The position numbers and the translations under genes were made by a program. The notes under the pieces were generated by a model. The model was not told the origin of the DNA and searched no databases. It was given only the letters and a program-made list of their open reading frames with translations. From Geodermatophilus amargosae (GTDB taxonomy: Bacteria; Actinomycetota; Actinomycetes; Mycobacteriales; Geodermatophilaceae), in assembly GCF_900116515.1 (NCBI RefSeq), contig NZ_FPBA01000006.1, positions 88,118 through 152,117 of the forward strand: 64,000 nt of DNA, read 5' to 3'. Positions 41,324-48,562 of this stretch are shown piece by piece (the first letter of the stretch is position 1; each line of letters opens with the position of its first letter).

Positions 41324-42160
41324 CTACGAGGACGGGTCCCGGTCGGGGTAGCGGGCACGGGCCAGGGCGTAGACGCCGAACGCGGCGAACCCCATCGCGA
41401 CGACGGTGAGCAGGACCGGGCCGGCCCCCGTGCGGCCGATCGCGGTCATCGCGCCGTCGAGGCCGGTGGCGGTCGAGACGTCGGCGGTCGTCGCGGCCCG
41501 CCAGAGCAGCACCCCCACGACGCCGAACGCCACGCCCTTGGCCGCGTAGCCGATCCGGCCGACGGCCTCGATCAGCGGCTCCCACCGGTCGGGCGCGGCG
41601 GGCAGGTCGATGTCGCGCATGAAGCCGCCGGTGACGCCGCGCCACAGCGTGTAGGCGCCCACCGCGACGATCCCGGTCGCGGCCACCGCCACCGCGACCG
41701 CGCCGCCGGGCACCTCGAGCGTGTCCCCGGTCAGCTCGCGCAGCCGCTCGTCGGCCTCGTACTCGACGCCGACGGCGAACAGCAGCGCGGTGACCCCGAG
41801 GACGGCGTAGACGGCGGCCTTGGCCAGGCACTTGGCGCAGACGACGGCGGTGCGGGTGCGGTGCTCGGCGTCCAGCAGGCCGTGCCACCACAGCAGCACC
41901 TCGCCGCCCTGCCACAGCGCCAGCGACAGCAGGCCCAGGCCGATCGCCCAGAGCAGCACCGCGCCGCCCGGCGTGCCGGCGACGGTCTCCAGCGCGCCGG
42001 TCTGGTCGGCGTCGGTGCCGTCGGCGCCGCGGGACACCTGCCAGGTCAGCCAGCCGATGAGCAGGTGCACCACGCCGTAGGCGACCAGCCCGACGCGCGC
42101 GGCGGCGGCCAGCACCGGGTGGTCGGTGACCTCCCGGGCGGCCGTGACCGCCCGGTGCAC
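41324..42160 (-). CDS. DUF1206 membrane protein (downstream copy)
   Basis: A 278-residue membrane protein made of three repeats of two helices each. Repeat starts are readable as RVGLVAYGVVHLLIGWL, KAAVYAVLGVTALLFAV and RIGYAAKGVAFGVVGVLLW; the family block GLDGAMTAIGRTGAGPVLLT and VAMGFAAFGVYALARARYPD ends the protein. Function is unknown. The start is uncertain: GTG 42160 begins protein-like sequence, while GTG 42238 in the same frame would add residues encoded by repeat copy F. It is the last of three tandem DUF1206 genes. Confidence 0.85.
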   Translation of the reverse strand: MHRAVTAAREVTDHPVLAAAARVGLVAYGVVHLLIGWLTWQVSRGADGTDADQTGALETVAGTPGGAVLLWAIGLGLLSLALWQGGEVLLWWHGLLDAEHRTRTAVVCAKCLAKAAVYAVLGVTALLFAVGVEYEADERLRELTGDTLEVPGGAVAVAVAATGIVAVGAYTLWRGVTGGFMRDIDLPAAPDRWEPLIEAVGRIGYAAKGVAFGVVGVLLWRAATTADVSTATGLDGAMTAIGRTGAGPVLLTVVAMGFAAFGVYALARARYPDRDPSS

Positions 42161-42179
42161 CGGGTCGAGGCGGGCCCGT

Positions 42180-42233
42180 GGCCCCCTCCCGGGGCCCGCC
42201 CCGAGCCTGCGAGGGGTGGGGAGGAGGGGGTCC
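42180..42233 (-). terminator. stop-anchored palindromic repeat, copy F
   Basis: Read on the minus strand it begins GGACCCCCTCCTCCCC five bases after the TAA of the upstream DUF1206 gene and returns as GGGAGGGGGCC; centre CCCCTCGCAGGCTCGGGGCGG. It sits between two same-strand paralogues and overlaps the longest possible N-terminus of the downstream one. Confidence 0.7.
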
Positions 42234-42238
42234 TTCAC

Positions 42239-43078
42239 TTACGTGCGCTCGGGGTAGCGCGCCCGGACGAAGCAGAAGGCGCCGAACGCGGCGATGCCCA
42301 GGGCCACGAGGGTGAGCAGGGCCTTGCCGAACGGGGCGTCGAGGACGGTGCGCAGCGCGCCGTCCAGACCCGAGGCCTTGGCGGGGTCGAAGGTGACCGC
42401 CGACCAGACGAGCAGTGCACCCACCACTCCCAGCGCCACGCCCTTGGCCGGGTAGCCGACCTGGCCGAGGCGGGTCACGGTGCGCTCCGCGCCCGCCGGG
42501 GCGGAGGCGAGGTCGATCTCCTTCAGGAAGCTCTTCTTGACGCCCTTGAGCACGTGGTGGACGCCCACGCCGATGACGACCAGCCCCACGAGCCCGACCA
42601 GCCAGCGACCGCCGGGCCAGCCGAACACACCGGCCGCGGTCTGCTGCTGCTGCGCCGAGCTCGACGAGCCGCTGCCGGTGGCGAACCGGAAGGCGGTGAA
42701 CGCCAGCGCCGCGTACACGACGGCCTTGGCCACGGCCTTGACCGTCTTCTTCACCGCCCGCTTGCGGGCCTCGCCCGTCGCCGACCAGCCCGACCGCCAG
42801 CGCAGCACCTCGGCGATCTGCCACAGCGCGAGGGCGACCAGCCCGATGGCCAGCACCCACAGCAGCGGCTTGCCGACCGGCGAGGCGGCCAGCGTGCCCA
42901 TCGCGCCGGACTGGTCGGCCGACTGCCCGCCGCCGCCCCAGGCCAGCTGCAGCGCCAGCCACGCGATGAGCAGGTGCACCACGCCGTAGGCGATCAGCCC
43001 CACCCGGGCGAGGTTCTCGAGGGCGTCGCTGTCGCCCGCCCGGCCGGCCGCGCCCATCGCCGTTCCTGGACCGCTCAT
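42239..43078 (-). CDS. DUF1206 membrane protein (middle copy)
   Basis: A 279-residue three-repeat DUF1206 protein. Repeat cores: RVGLIAYGVVHLLIAWLALQ, KAVVYAALAFTAFRFATG, QVGYPAKGVALGVVGALLVW; the C-terminus has SGLDGALRTVLDAPFGKALL and FGAFCFVRARYPERT. A basic cytoplasmic loop (RKRAVKKTVKAVAKA) follows the first repeat. ATG 43078 follows GAGGAGG with a five-base gap and overlaps the stop of the decayed third copy (ATGA). It is clearly paralogous to the downstream gene. Role unknown. Confidence 0.88.
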   Translation of the reverse strand: MSGPGTAMGAAGRAGDSDALENLARVGLIAYGVVHLLIAWLALQLAWGGGGQSADQSGAMGTLAASPVGKPLLWVLAIGLVALALWQIAEVLRWRSGWSATGEARKRAVKKTVKAVAKAVVYAALAFTAFRFATGSGSSSSAQQQQTAAGVFGWPGGRWLVGLVGLVVIGVGVHHVLKGVKKSFLKEIDLASAPAGAERTVTRLGQVGYPAKGVALGVVGALLVWSAVTFDPAKASGLDGALRTVLDAPFGKALLTLVALGIAAFGAFCFVRARYPERT

Positions 43079-43555
43079 GGAAGGCCTCCTCTCGGCTCCC
43101 CCTGCTGCGACGGACCAGCCTGGCACAGCGCGGGCCCCCGTGCCCGGTCGGCGATCAGCCCACCGGGGCGCGGGCGCGCCAGGAGGTACCCGGCGAAGGC
43201 GGCGAGCCCCGTGGCGACCACGGTGAGCAGCGCTGGACCCAGCGGCCCGGTGGCCCGCGTGCGCAGGGCGCCGTCCAGACCGGTGGCGCTGTCGGCGTCG
43301 ACCGTGGCCGCGGCCCAGGTCACCACCGCGCCCACCAGCACCAGCGCGACGCCCTCGAGCACGAACCCGACCTGGCCGGACCGGTGGACCAGCGTGCTGA
43401 GCGCGGGCGCGGCCCGGGCCACCATGCCAGCTGCAGCGCCGGCCAGGCGCCAGCAGGTGGATGAGCGCGTAGCCGAGCAGCCCGGCCCGGGCGGTGTGCC
43501 GCAGCGCCGGGCTGCGGGCAGCGCGTTGGGCCAGCGGCGCCCCGTCGTCGGCCAC
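43075..43555 (-). pseudogene. broken third DUF1206 gene (frameshifted and internally deleted)
   Basis: From GTG 43555 one frame reads the family start HTARAGLLGYALIHLLA; at about 43440 the homologous continuation WPALQLAWW is in a second frame; a few bases on, the rest is in a third frame (GQVGFVLEGVALVLVGAVVT, TGLDGALRTRATGPLGPALL, FAGYLLARPRPG). The middle repeat and about half of the first and third are missing compared with the two intact neighbours. Two frame changes plus the internal deletion make this a decayed copy, although a sequencing error could explain one shift. It keeps the four-base overlap with the next gene. Confidence 0.75.
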
Positions 43556-43661
43556 GTCCTCCCCGTTCGTCCCGGCCGCGCCCCGCGCCGCGGCCGGGGG
43601 GAGCGACGCACGCACCGGACCGGTCCGCCGGGCGCGCTCCCGGGTGCGGGACACTGGCGGC

Positions 43662-44288
43662 GTGGCCAACGCGACGACGGCAGCACCCGCACCCCTCCGC
43701 ACCGAGCGGGGGACCGCCCGCCGGACGTGGCCGCTGCGCGCCGCCCTCGGCGTCGTGCTGGTCGTGCTCGCGGTGGTCGCCGTCCTGACCGGCGACCTCG
43801 GCGCCCGGCTGCTGCTCGGCGGGCTCGGCCTGCTCGCCGCCGCGCGGGGGGCCGGGCTGCTGCGCGCGGGGTCGGTACCCGCCGGCGCGGCCGCCGTCAC
43901 CGGTGGGCTTGCCGCCGTCGCCGTGGCGGTCGGATCGGCCGCCGCCACCGGCTGGGTCCTGCTGGTCGGTGTGCCGCTGTCGCTGCTGGCCGCTGCGGCC
44001 GTCGCGCTCGCCCGCGGGGGCGCCGCCCGCCGCGCCGGTGCGGCCCTGCTGGTGTGGACCGTGCTGGTCGGCGCACTCCTCGCCGGCACCCTCGCCTCCC
44101 AGGGCGCCGACCGCGCCGCCGCCGTCGCCACGGTGGTCGCCGCGCTGGCCACCGGCCTCGCGGCGGTGCCGCTGCTGGTCGCCGCCGCCGGCCTGCGCTC
44201 GGTGGCCAACACCCCTGAGCCGTCCCGTGCCGCCGGCTGCGCGGGCTGCGCCTGCTCGGGCGGCGGCTGCGGGATCCCGCGCGCCTAG
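43662..44288 (+). CDS. multi-helix membrane protein with Cys-rich C-terminus
   Basis: A 208-residue protein with about six short membrane helices rich in Ala, Val and Leu (AALGVVLVVLAVVAVLTG, LLLGGLGLLAAARGAGLL, AALLVWTVLVGALLAGTLAS and others). The last 20 residues are GCAGCACSGGGCGIPRA, four cysteines within 11 residues, which could bind metal. No named family recognised. GTG 43662 is preceded by GACACT six bases away, with no ribosome site, suggesting a leaderless message. Its TAG shares a CTAG with the convergent lipoprotein stop. Confidence 0.7.
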   Translation: MANATTAAPAPLRTERGTARRTWPLRAALGVVLVVLAVVAVLTGDLGARLLLGGLGLLAAARGAGLLRAGSVPAGAAAVTGGLAAVAVAVGSAAATGWVLLVGVPLSLLAAAAVALARGGAARRAGAALLVWTVLVGALLAGTLASQGADRAAAVATVVAALATGLAAVPLLVAAAGLRSVANTPEPSRAAGCAGCACSGGGCGIPRA

Positions 44289-45367
44289 CGGCCCACCCGC
44301 CAGACCGTCGCCCGGCCGCAGGTGGCCACGGCGACCAGCGAGCCGTCGCCGGCGACGCCGAGGCCGTCGGCGGTCCCGTCGTCGCACAGCGACAGCTCCC
44401 CGGTCGCGGTGCCGCCGTCGGGGGCGACGCGGCTGAGGACGACCCGGTCGTGCAGCACCCACAGCTCCCCGTCGACGACGGCCAGCGCGGCCGGCGCGGG
44501 GTCCACCGGCAGCAGCGTCTGCACCTCCGCCGTGTCCGGGGCGACCGCGACCACCGCCGCGGAGCCGGAGTCGGCGGCGACGACCGTGTAGGCGGTGCCG
44601 TCGGGTCCCACGGCGAGCCCGCCGGGCGCCGCCCCCTCGGCGTGCGGCAGGACCACCGGGTCGCCGGCCGGCGCGAGGTCGGCGCCGAGGCGCACCAGCA
44701 CCGCCGTGGTGCTGTCGCCGTCGTCGTGGGGGACCACCGCGGTCACGACCACCGAGCCGTCGGGTGCGGCGGCCACCGCCTCGACGCCGATCCGGCCCCC
44801 GCCGAGGTACGGGAGCTCCGCGGTGGCGGTCACCTGCGCCGTGGCGGGGTCGACGAGCACGAGCACCGGAGCGCCGCCGGACCGCTCGACTCCGACCAGC
44901 AGCCCGCCGTCGGGGGTCGCGGCGGCGACGGTGTCGGTGGCGTCGGCGGAGAAGCCCGCGACCGGCACCGACCCGGTGGACCGGCCGAGCGAGGGGTCGA
45001 CCCGGCCGAGGCCGTAGACCGACCCGTACTCGCCCGCCACGAGGGCCTCGCCGCCGCTGACCAGCACGGTGTCGGCGCGGGTGTCGGGCGGCAGCGTCAC
45101 CTCCCCGGTGACCTCGCCGGTGACGGGGGAGACGACGGTTAGCCCCGTGCCGCCGTAGGGGTCGGCGACCAGCAGCAGCGCCTCCTCGCCGGTCACCGTG
45201 ACCCCGGTGACCAGGCCCGCCGTGCTGCCGGGAGGCGTGGTCGAGGTGAGGACCGCCAGCGGGGCGGCGTCGCCCCGGCTGCCCTGCCCGCCGACGGTCG
45301 AGGTGCAGGCGGGGAGTGCCGCTGCGGCGAGCGCGAGCAGGGCGATCGGCAGGCGACGGCGGGGCAT
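44285..45367 (-). CDS. propeller-like secreted lipoprotein (copy 1)
   Basis: A 360-residue lipoprotein. The signal peptide RLPIALLALAAAALPAC ends in a lipobox-like PAC. The mature part is built of short beta repeats in the style of a six- or seven-bladed propeller: VVSPVTGEVTGEVTL, VDPATAQVTATAELPYL, AVGPDGTAYTVVAADSG, VAVAPDTAEVQTLLPVD, ending LVAVATCGRATVWRVGR. Similar phrases recur in the lipoprotein at 48.6-49.8 kb, so the two are paralogues. Likely a cell-surface binding protein; ligand unknown. ATG 45367 has no strong site. Confidence 0.8.
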   Translation of the reverse strand: MPRRRLPIALLALAAAALPACTSTVGGQGSRGDAAPLAVLTSTTPPGSTAGLVTGVTVTGEEALLLVADPYGGTGLTVVSPVTGEVTGEVTLPPDTRADTVLVSGGEALVAGEYGSVYGLGRVDPSLGRSTGSVPVAGFSADATDTVAAATPDGGLLVGVERSGGAPVLVLVDPATAQVTATAELPYLGGGRIGVEAVAAAPDGSVVVTAVVPHDDGDSTTAVLVRLGADLAPAGDPVVLPHAEGAAPGGLAVGPDGTAYTVVAADSGSAAVVAVAPDTAEVQTLLPVDPAPAALAVVDGELWVLHDRVVLSRVAPDGGTATGELSLCDDGTADGLGVAGDGSLVAVATCGRATVWRVGR

Positions 45368-45461
45368 GGGGCCACCCTCGGGCCGGCGCCTCGTGGCGGG
45401 CTTGCAGGCCGCTTGAGGCCGCCGCCGTTCCGCCGTCGGGGCGGTGGGTAGGGGAGCGGGC

Positions 45462-47159
45462 GTGAGTGGACACGTCTTCGTCGTCGGCGCCGACCTCACC
45501 CGCCTGTCCTGCGACGACGTGCTCGTGCCCACCGGCCGCACCCTGCGGATCGCGCGGAGCTGGCGGGCGCTGCTGCCCGACGACCTGGTCACCGACGAGG
45601 ACGCCGAGGGCGTGTGCGTCGACCTGGCGTGGAACGGGGACGAGCGGGTGCTCGAGGTCCCCGGGACCGGTCTGCGGCGGGCCTGGCTGCTCGACACCGT
45701 CGACGACTGCGGCCGCGGGCTGAGCTGGCTGCTCGACGGTGCCCGCGAGGCGCTGGCCGCCGTCGCCCGCCGGGAGGTGGCCGAGCCGGTGCACGGCCGG
45801 GCGCGGCGGCTGGTCGGGCTGCCGGCGCTGGGAACCGGCTGGGGCGGGGCGGCCGGGCGGCGCGGCGACCTGCTGCAGCAGCTGCTGCCGGTGCTGCGCG
45901 AGGCGGCCGACGAGCACGGCTTCGACGTCGCGCTGGTGCTGCGCGGGCCCAGCGACCTGGCCGCCGCCCAGCGCATCCGCCGCGAGGACACCGCCGGCTG
46001 GGACCTGCCCGACCCGCTCCGGACGCTGGCCGAGCAGCTGGGGGAGCGGGCGCGCCGCGGGCAGCTGGCGCTGTTCATCGGCGCGGGGGTCAGCGCGGCG
46101 GCCGGGCTGCCCACCTGGGAGCAGCTGCTCGACGAGCTGGCCGGGCACTCGGGCCTCGACGGCGAGCTGCGCGAGGGGCTGTCCCGGCTGCCGCCGCAGG
46201 ACTCCGCGGCGCTGCTGGCCCGCGAGCTCGGCCGGGAGCGGCTCGAGGACTTCGTGCAGGAGCGCTTCGGCCCCGGCCCGTACGCGCTGGCGCACGCGCT
46301 CATCGCCGACCTGCCCGTGCAGGAGTTCGTGACCACCAACTACGACCCGCTGGTGGAGCTCGCCGCCGCCGACATCGGCCGCGACCTGTCGGTGCTGCCC
46401 TACGACGAGGCCCAGCCCGGGCGGCCGTGGCTGCTCAAGCTGCACGGGGACGCCGCGCACCCCGAGAGCGTCGTCCTCACGCGGGAGGAGTACCTGCAGC
46501 TGGGCGACTCGCGGGCCGCGCTGGCCGGCGTCCTGCACTCGCTGCTGCTCACCCGGCACGTGCTGTTCGTGGGCACCTCGATGCTCGACGACGACCTGAT
46601 CCGCATCGCCCACCAGGTGCGCAGCGCCGTGCAGGGGTCCGACCGGGGACCGCGGAACCCCTCGGGCACCGTGCTCGCGCTGCAGGAGGACGCCGCGCGC
46701 AGCCGGCTGTGGGAGCAGGACGTCGAGACGGTGGCGATGGCGCGGGGCGACACGCCGCCGGCGGAGGCCGCGCGCCGGCTGGAGGTGCTGCTCGACCTCA
46801 TCGGCTGCCTGTCCACCCCGCCCACCGGCTACCTGCTCGACCCGGCGTACCGCGGGATGCTGTCGGCCGGGGAGCAGGCGCTGGCCGACGCGCTGCAGGG
46901 GGTGTCCGAGGTCATGCCCGAGGGCGCGGGGACGCCGTCGGCGGCCGGGGAGGTCGCCGCCCTGCTGCGCCGGCTGGGCGCCGGGCGCTCGGCGGGCCGG
47001 CGCGACGACGGCCCGGACGACGGCCCGGACGGCGGCCCGGACGGCGGCCCGGACGGCGGCCCGGACGGCGGCTCGGACGACGGGACCTCCGGCGAGGAGC
47101 CCGCCGACGTCGCGACCGAGCCGCGCGACGACCGCCTGCAGGCCCAGCGCCCGGGCTGA
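45462..47159 (+). CDS. macro-like domain fused to a SIR2-family NAD-binding domain
   Basis: A 565-residue fusion. Residues 1-175 look macro-like: FVVGADLTRLSCDDVLVPTG (compare the macro GDIT...DAIVNAAN start), then RRLVGLPALGTGWGGAAGRR with GTGWGG at 124-129 and DVALVLRGPSDLAAAQRIRR. Residues about 195-410 are a SIR2-like domain: LALFIGAGVSAAAGLPTW (207-219), EFVTTNYDPLVEL (291-295) and LLKLHGD with the catalytic His328, plus GTSMLDDDLIRIAHQ. SIR2 domains of this type cleave NAD+ or remove acyl groups. The C-terminal Gly/Asp/Pro repeat is disordered. GTG 45462 follows GGGGAG. A P450 gene starts 38 bases on. The macro assignment is by eye and less certain than SIR2. Confidence 0.75.
   Translation: MSGHVFVVGADLTRLSCDDVLVPTGRTLRIARSWRALLPDDLVTDEDAEGVCVDLAWNGDERVLEVPGTGLRRAWLLDTVDDCGRGLSWLLDGAREALAAVARREVAEPVHGRARRLVGLPALGTGWGGAAGRRGDLLQQLLPVLREAADEHGFDVALVLRGPSDLAAAQRIRREDTAGWDLPDPLRTLAEQLGERARRGQLALFIGAGVSAAAGLPTWEQLLDELAGHSGLDGELREGLSRLPPQDSAALLARELGRERLEDFVQERFGPGPYALAHALIADLPVQEFVTTNYDPLVELAAADIGRDLSVLPYDEAQPGRPWLLKLHGDAAHPESVVLTREEYLQLGDSRAALAGVLHSLLLTRHVLFVGTSMLDDDLIRIAHQVRSAVQGSDRGPRNPSGTVLALQEDAARSRLWEQDVETVAMARGDTPPAEAARRLEVLLDLIGCLSTPPTGYLLDPAYRGMLSAGEQALADALQGVSEVMPEGAGTPSAAGEVAALLRRLGAGRSAGRRDDGPDDGPDGGPDGGPDGGPDGGSDDGTSGEEPADVATEPRDDRLQAQRPG
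47010..47076 (+). repeat. 12-base tandem coding repeat (GPDG units) in the SIR2 fusion
   Basis: About six units of GGCCCGGACGGC, some with GACGAC, encode D-D-G-P and G-P-D-G blocks after the last helix of the SIR2 fusion. Likely variable in length by slippage. Confidence 0.8.
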
Positions 47160-47196
47160 GCGGTTGGCCCGTCCCCGCCGGGGGAAGGCGGGACCC

Positions 47197-48417
47197 ATGC
47201 GTCTCGAGAACTCGATCGCCCTGCTGGCCAAGGGCTACGGCTGGCTGCCCGACCTGCGCCGGGCCCACGGCAGGCAGGCGGTCGGCACGCGGCTGGGCGG
47301 ACTGCCCGCGGTGGGCATCCAGGGGCCGGATGCGGCGCGGTTCCTCTACGACGAGGACCACGTGCACCGCGCGCACGCCATACCGGAGCCGGTGCAGGGC
47401 ACGCTCTTCGGCAAGGGAGCCGTGCACACCCTCGACGGCGAGGCGCACCGGGTCCGCAAGGCGATGTTCGTGGCGGTGCTCATGGACGGTGCCGGCATCG
47501 ACGCGCTGGTCGGCAGGACGACGGCCGCCTGGGATGACGCGGCGCGCGAGTGGGCCGCCCGTCCGGAGTTCGTCGTCTTCGACGAGTCGGCGCGGGTGAT
47601 CGCCGGCGCCGTCACCCGGTGGGCCGGCGTGCCGCTCGACGACGCCGAGGTGCCGGCGCTGACCGCCGACCTCCTCGCGATGGTGGACGGGTTCGCCACC
47701 GGCGGGCCGCGGCACTGGCGCGCCCGGCGGGCCCGCGGCCGCCGCGAGGGCTGGCTGGCGACGGTCGTCCGCGAGGTGCGCTCGGGCCGGCTCTCGACGC
47801 CGACGGGCTCGGTGCTCGAGACGGTCGTCCGGCACCGGGACGCCGACGGCGAGCACCTCGACCCGCGGGTGGCCGCGGTCGAGCTCCTCAACGTCATCCG
47901 CCCGACGACCGCCTGCGCCTGGTTCATGGCCTTCTCCGGGCACGCGCTGGCCCGCTGGCCGGACTACCGCAAGCGGCTGGCCGAGGCCGACCCGGCGTTC
48001 GCCGAGGCGTGGGCCCACGAGGTGCGGCGGTTCTACCCGTTCGCGCCGTTCATCGGCGGCCGGGCGCCGCAGCGGCTGGAGTTCGGCGGGCAGACGATCC
48101 CGAGGAACGCGATGGTGCTCCTGGACATCTACGGGCAGGACCACGACCCGGAGCTGTGGGAGGAGCCCTACACCTTCCGGCCCGAGCGCTTCCTCGGCCG
48201 CGAGATCGGCGCGTTCGACCTGGTGCCGCAGGGCGGCGGCGACCCGCGCACCAACCACCGCTGCCCGGGTGAGCAGATCACCGTCGCGCTGCTCGCCGCG
48301 CTGGCGCCGCGCCTGGCGGCGCTCGAGGCGGACCCCGCACCGGACCAGGACCTCACCATCTCGCTGCGCCGGATCCCGGCCCGCCCCGCGAGCGGCGTGG
48401 TGATGCGCCCGCGCTGA
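47197..48417 (+). CDS. cytochrome P450, CYP152-like fatty-acid peroxygenase
   Basis: A 406-residue P450. The heme-binding region PQGGGDPRTNHRCPGEQIT (ligand Cys356) has the CYP152 pattern, and the I helix carries RPTTACAWF with Arg235-Pro236, the pair that binds the fatty-acid carboxylate and replaces the usual acid-alcohol pair. ExxR is EVRR (275-278). The substrate loop TLFGKGAVHTLDGEAH places His77 where OleT has His85 and P450-BS-beta has Gln. CYP152 enzymes use hydrogen peroxide to hydroxylate or decarboxylate fatty acids. ATG 47197 follows GGGGAAGGCGGGA. It is probably cotranscribed with the SIR2 fusion (37-base gap). Confidence 0.85.
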   Translation: MRLENSIALLAKGYGWLPDLRRAHGRQAVGTRLGGLPAVGIQGPDAARFLYDEDHVHRAHAIPEPVQGTLFGKGAVHTLDGEAHRVRKAMFVAVLMDGAGIDALVGRTTAAWDDAAREWAARPEFVVFDESARVIAGAVTRWAGVPLDDAEVPALTADLLAMVDGFATGGPRHWRARRARGRREGWLATVVREVRSGRLSTPTGSVLETVVRHRDADGEHLDPRVAAVELLNVIRPTTACAWFMAFSGHALARWPDYRKRLAEADPAFAEAWAHEVRRFYPFAPFIGGRAPQRLEFGGQTIPRNAMVLLDIYGQDHDPELWEEPYTFRPERFLGREIGAFDLVPQGGGDPRTNHRCPGEQITVALLAALAPRLAALEADPAPDQDLTISLRRIPARPASGVVMRPR

Positions 48418-48434
48418 GCTGTTCCACGCGCAGT

Positions 48435-48466
48435 CGAGCTCTGCCCACACACGGGAGCAGAGCTCG
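48435..48466. repeat. GCTCTGC hairpin repeat, copy 2
   Basis: Perfect 10-base arms CGAGCTCTGC / GCAGAGCTCG around a 12-base loop, 17 bases after the P450 stop. Relative of the hairpins at 10628 and 48492. Confidence 0.75.
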
Positions 48467-48473
48467 AAGGAGC

Positions 48474-48492
48474 GGGGACCGGGCAGGTCCCC
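48474..48492. terminator. short hairpin between the two GCTCTGC repeats
   Basis: GGGGACC and GGTCCCC form 7-base arms around GGGCA. Together with the hairpins on both sides it makes the P450/lipoprotein convergent gap a three-hairpin terminator. Confidence 0.6.
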
Positions 48493-48543
48493 GCGTCAGC
48501 TCGTGCTCTGCCCACAGGAGTGGGCAGAGCACGAGCTGACGCG
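48492..48543. repeat. GTGCTCTGC hairpin repeat, copy 3 (24-base perfect arms)
   Basis: Arms begin CGCGTCAGCTCGTGCTCTGC and continue to 24 bases with no mismatch, around a 4-base loop AGGA. It is the longest perfect palindrome seen in the window. It contains the same GTGCTCTGC/GCAGAGCAC core as copy 1. Confidence 0.85.
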
Positions 48544-48562
48544 GGAGGAGTTCCGCCGGGCG

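Noticed and set aside
47010..47076. CRISPR-like regular repeat
   Set aside because: Units are 12 bases, contiguous without spacers and lie inside a coding frame; no cas genes are present. It is a coding tandem repeat.
45462..47159. Thoeris defence system
   Set aside because: The SIR2 and macro-like parts recall Thoeris components, but there is no TIR-domain gene, the domain order is reversed and the second part is not SLOG.
43320..47231. 1303-codon leftward open frame
   Set aside because: It is antisense to the SIR2 fusion gene and in the wrong frame for both the broken DUF1206 gene and the propeller lipoprotein; Arg/Gly/Pro-rich with no domain.
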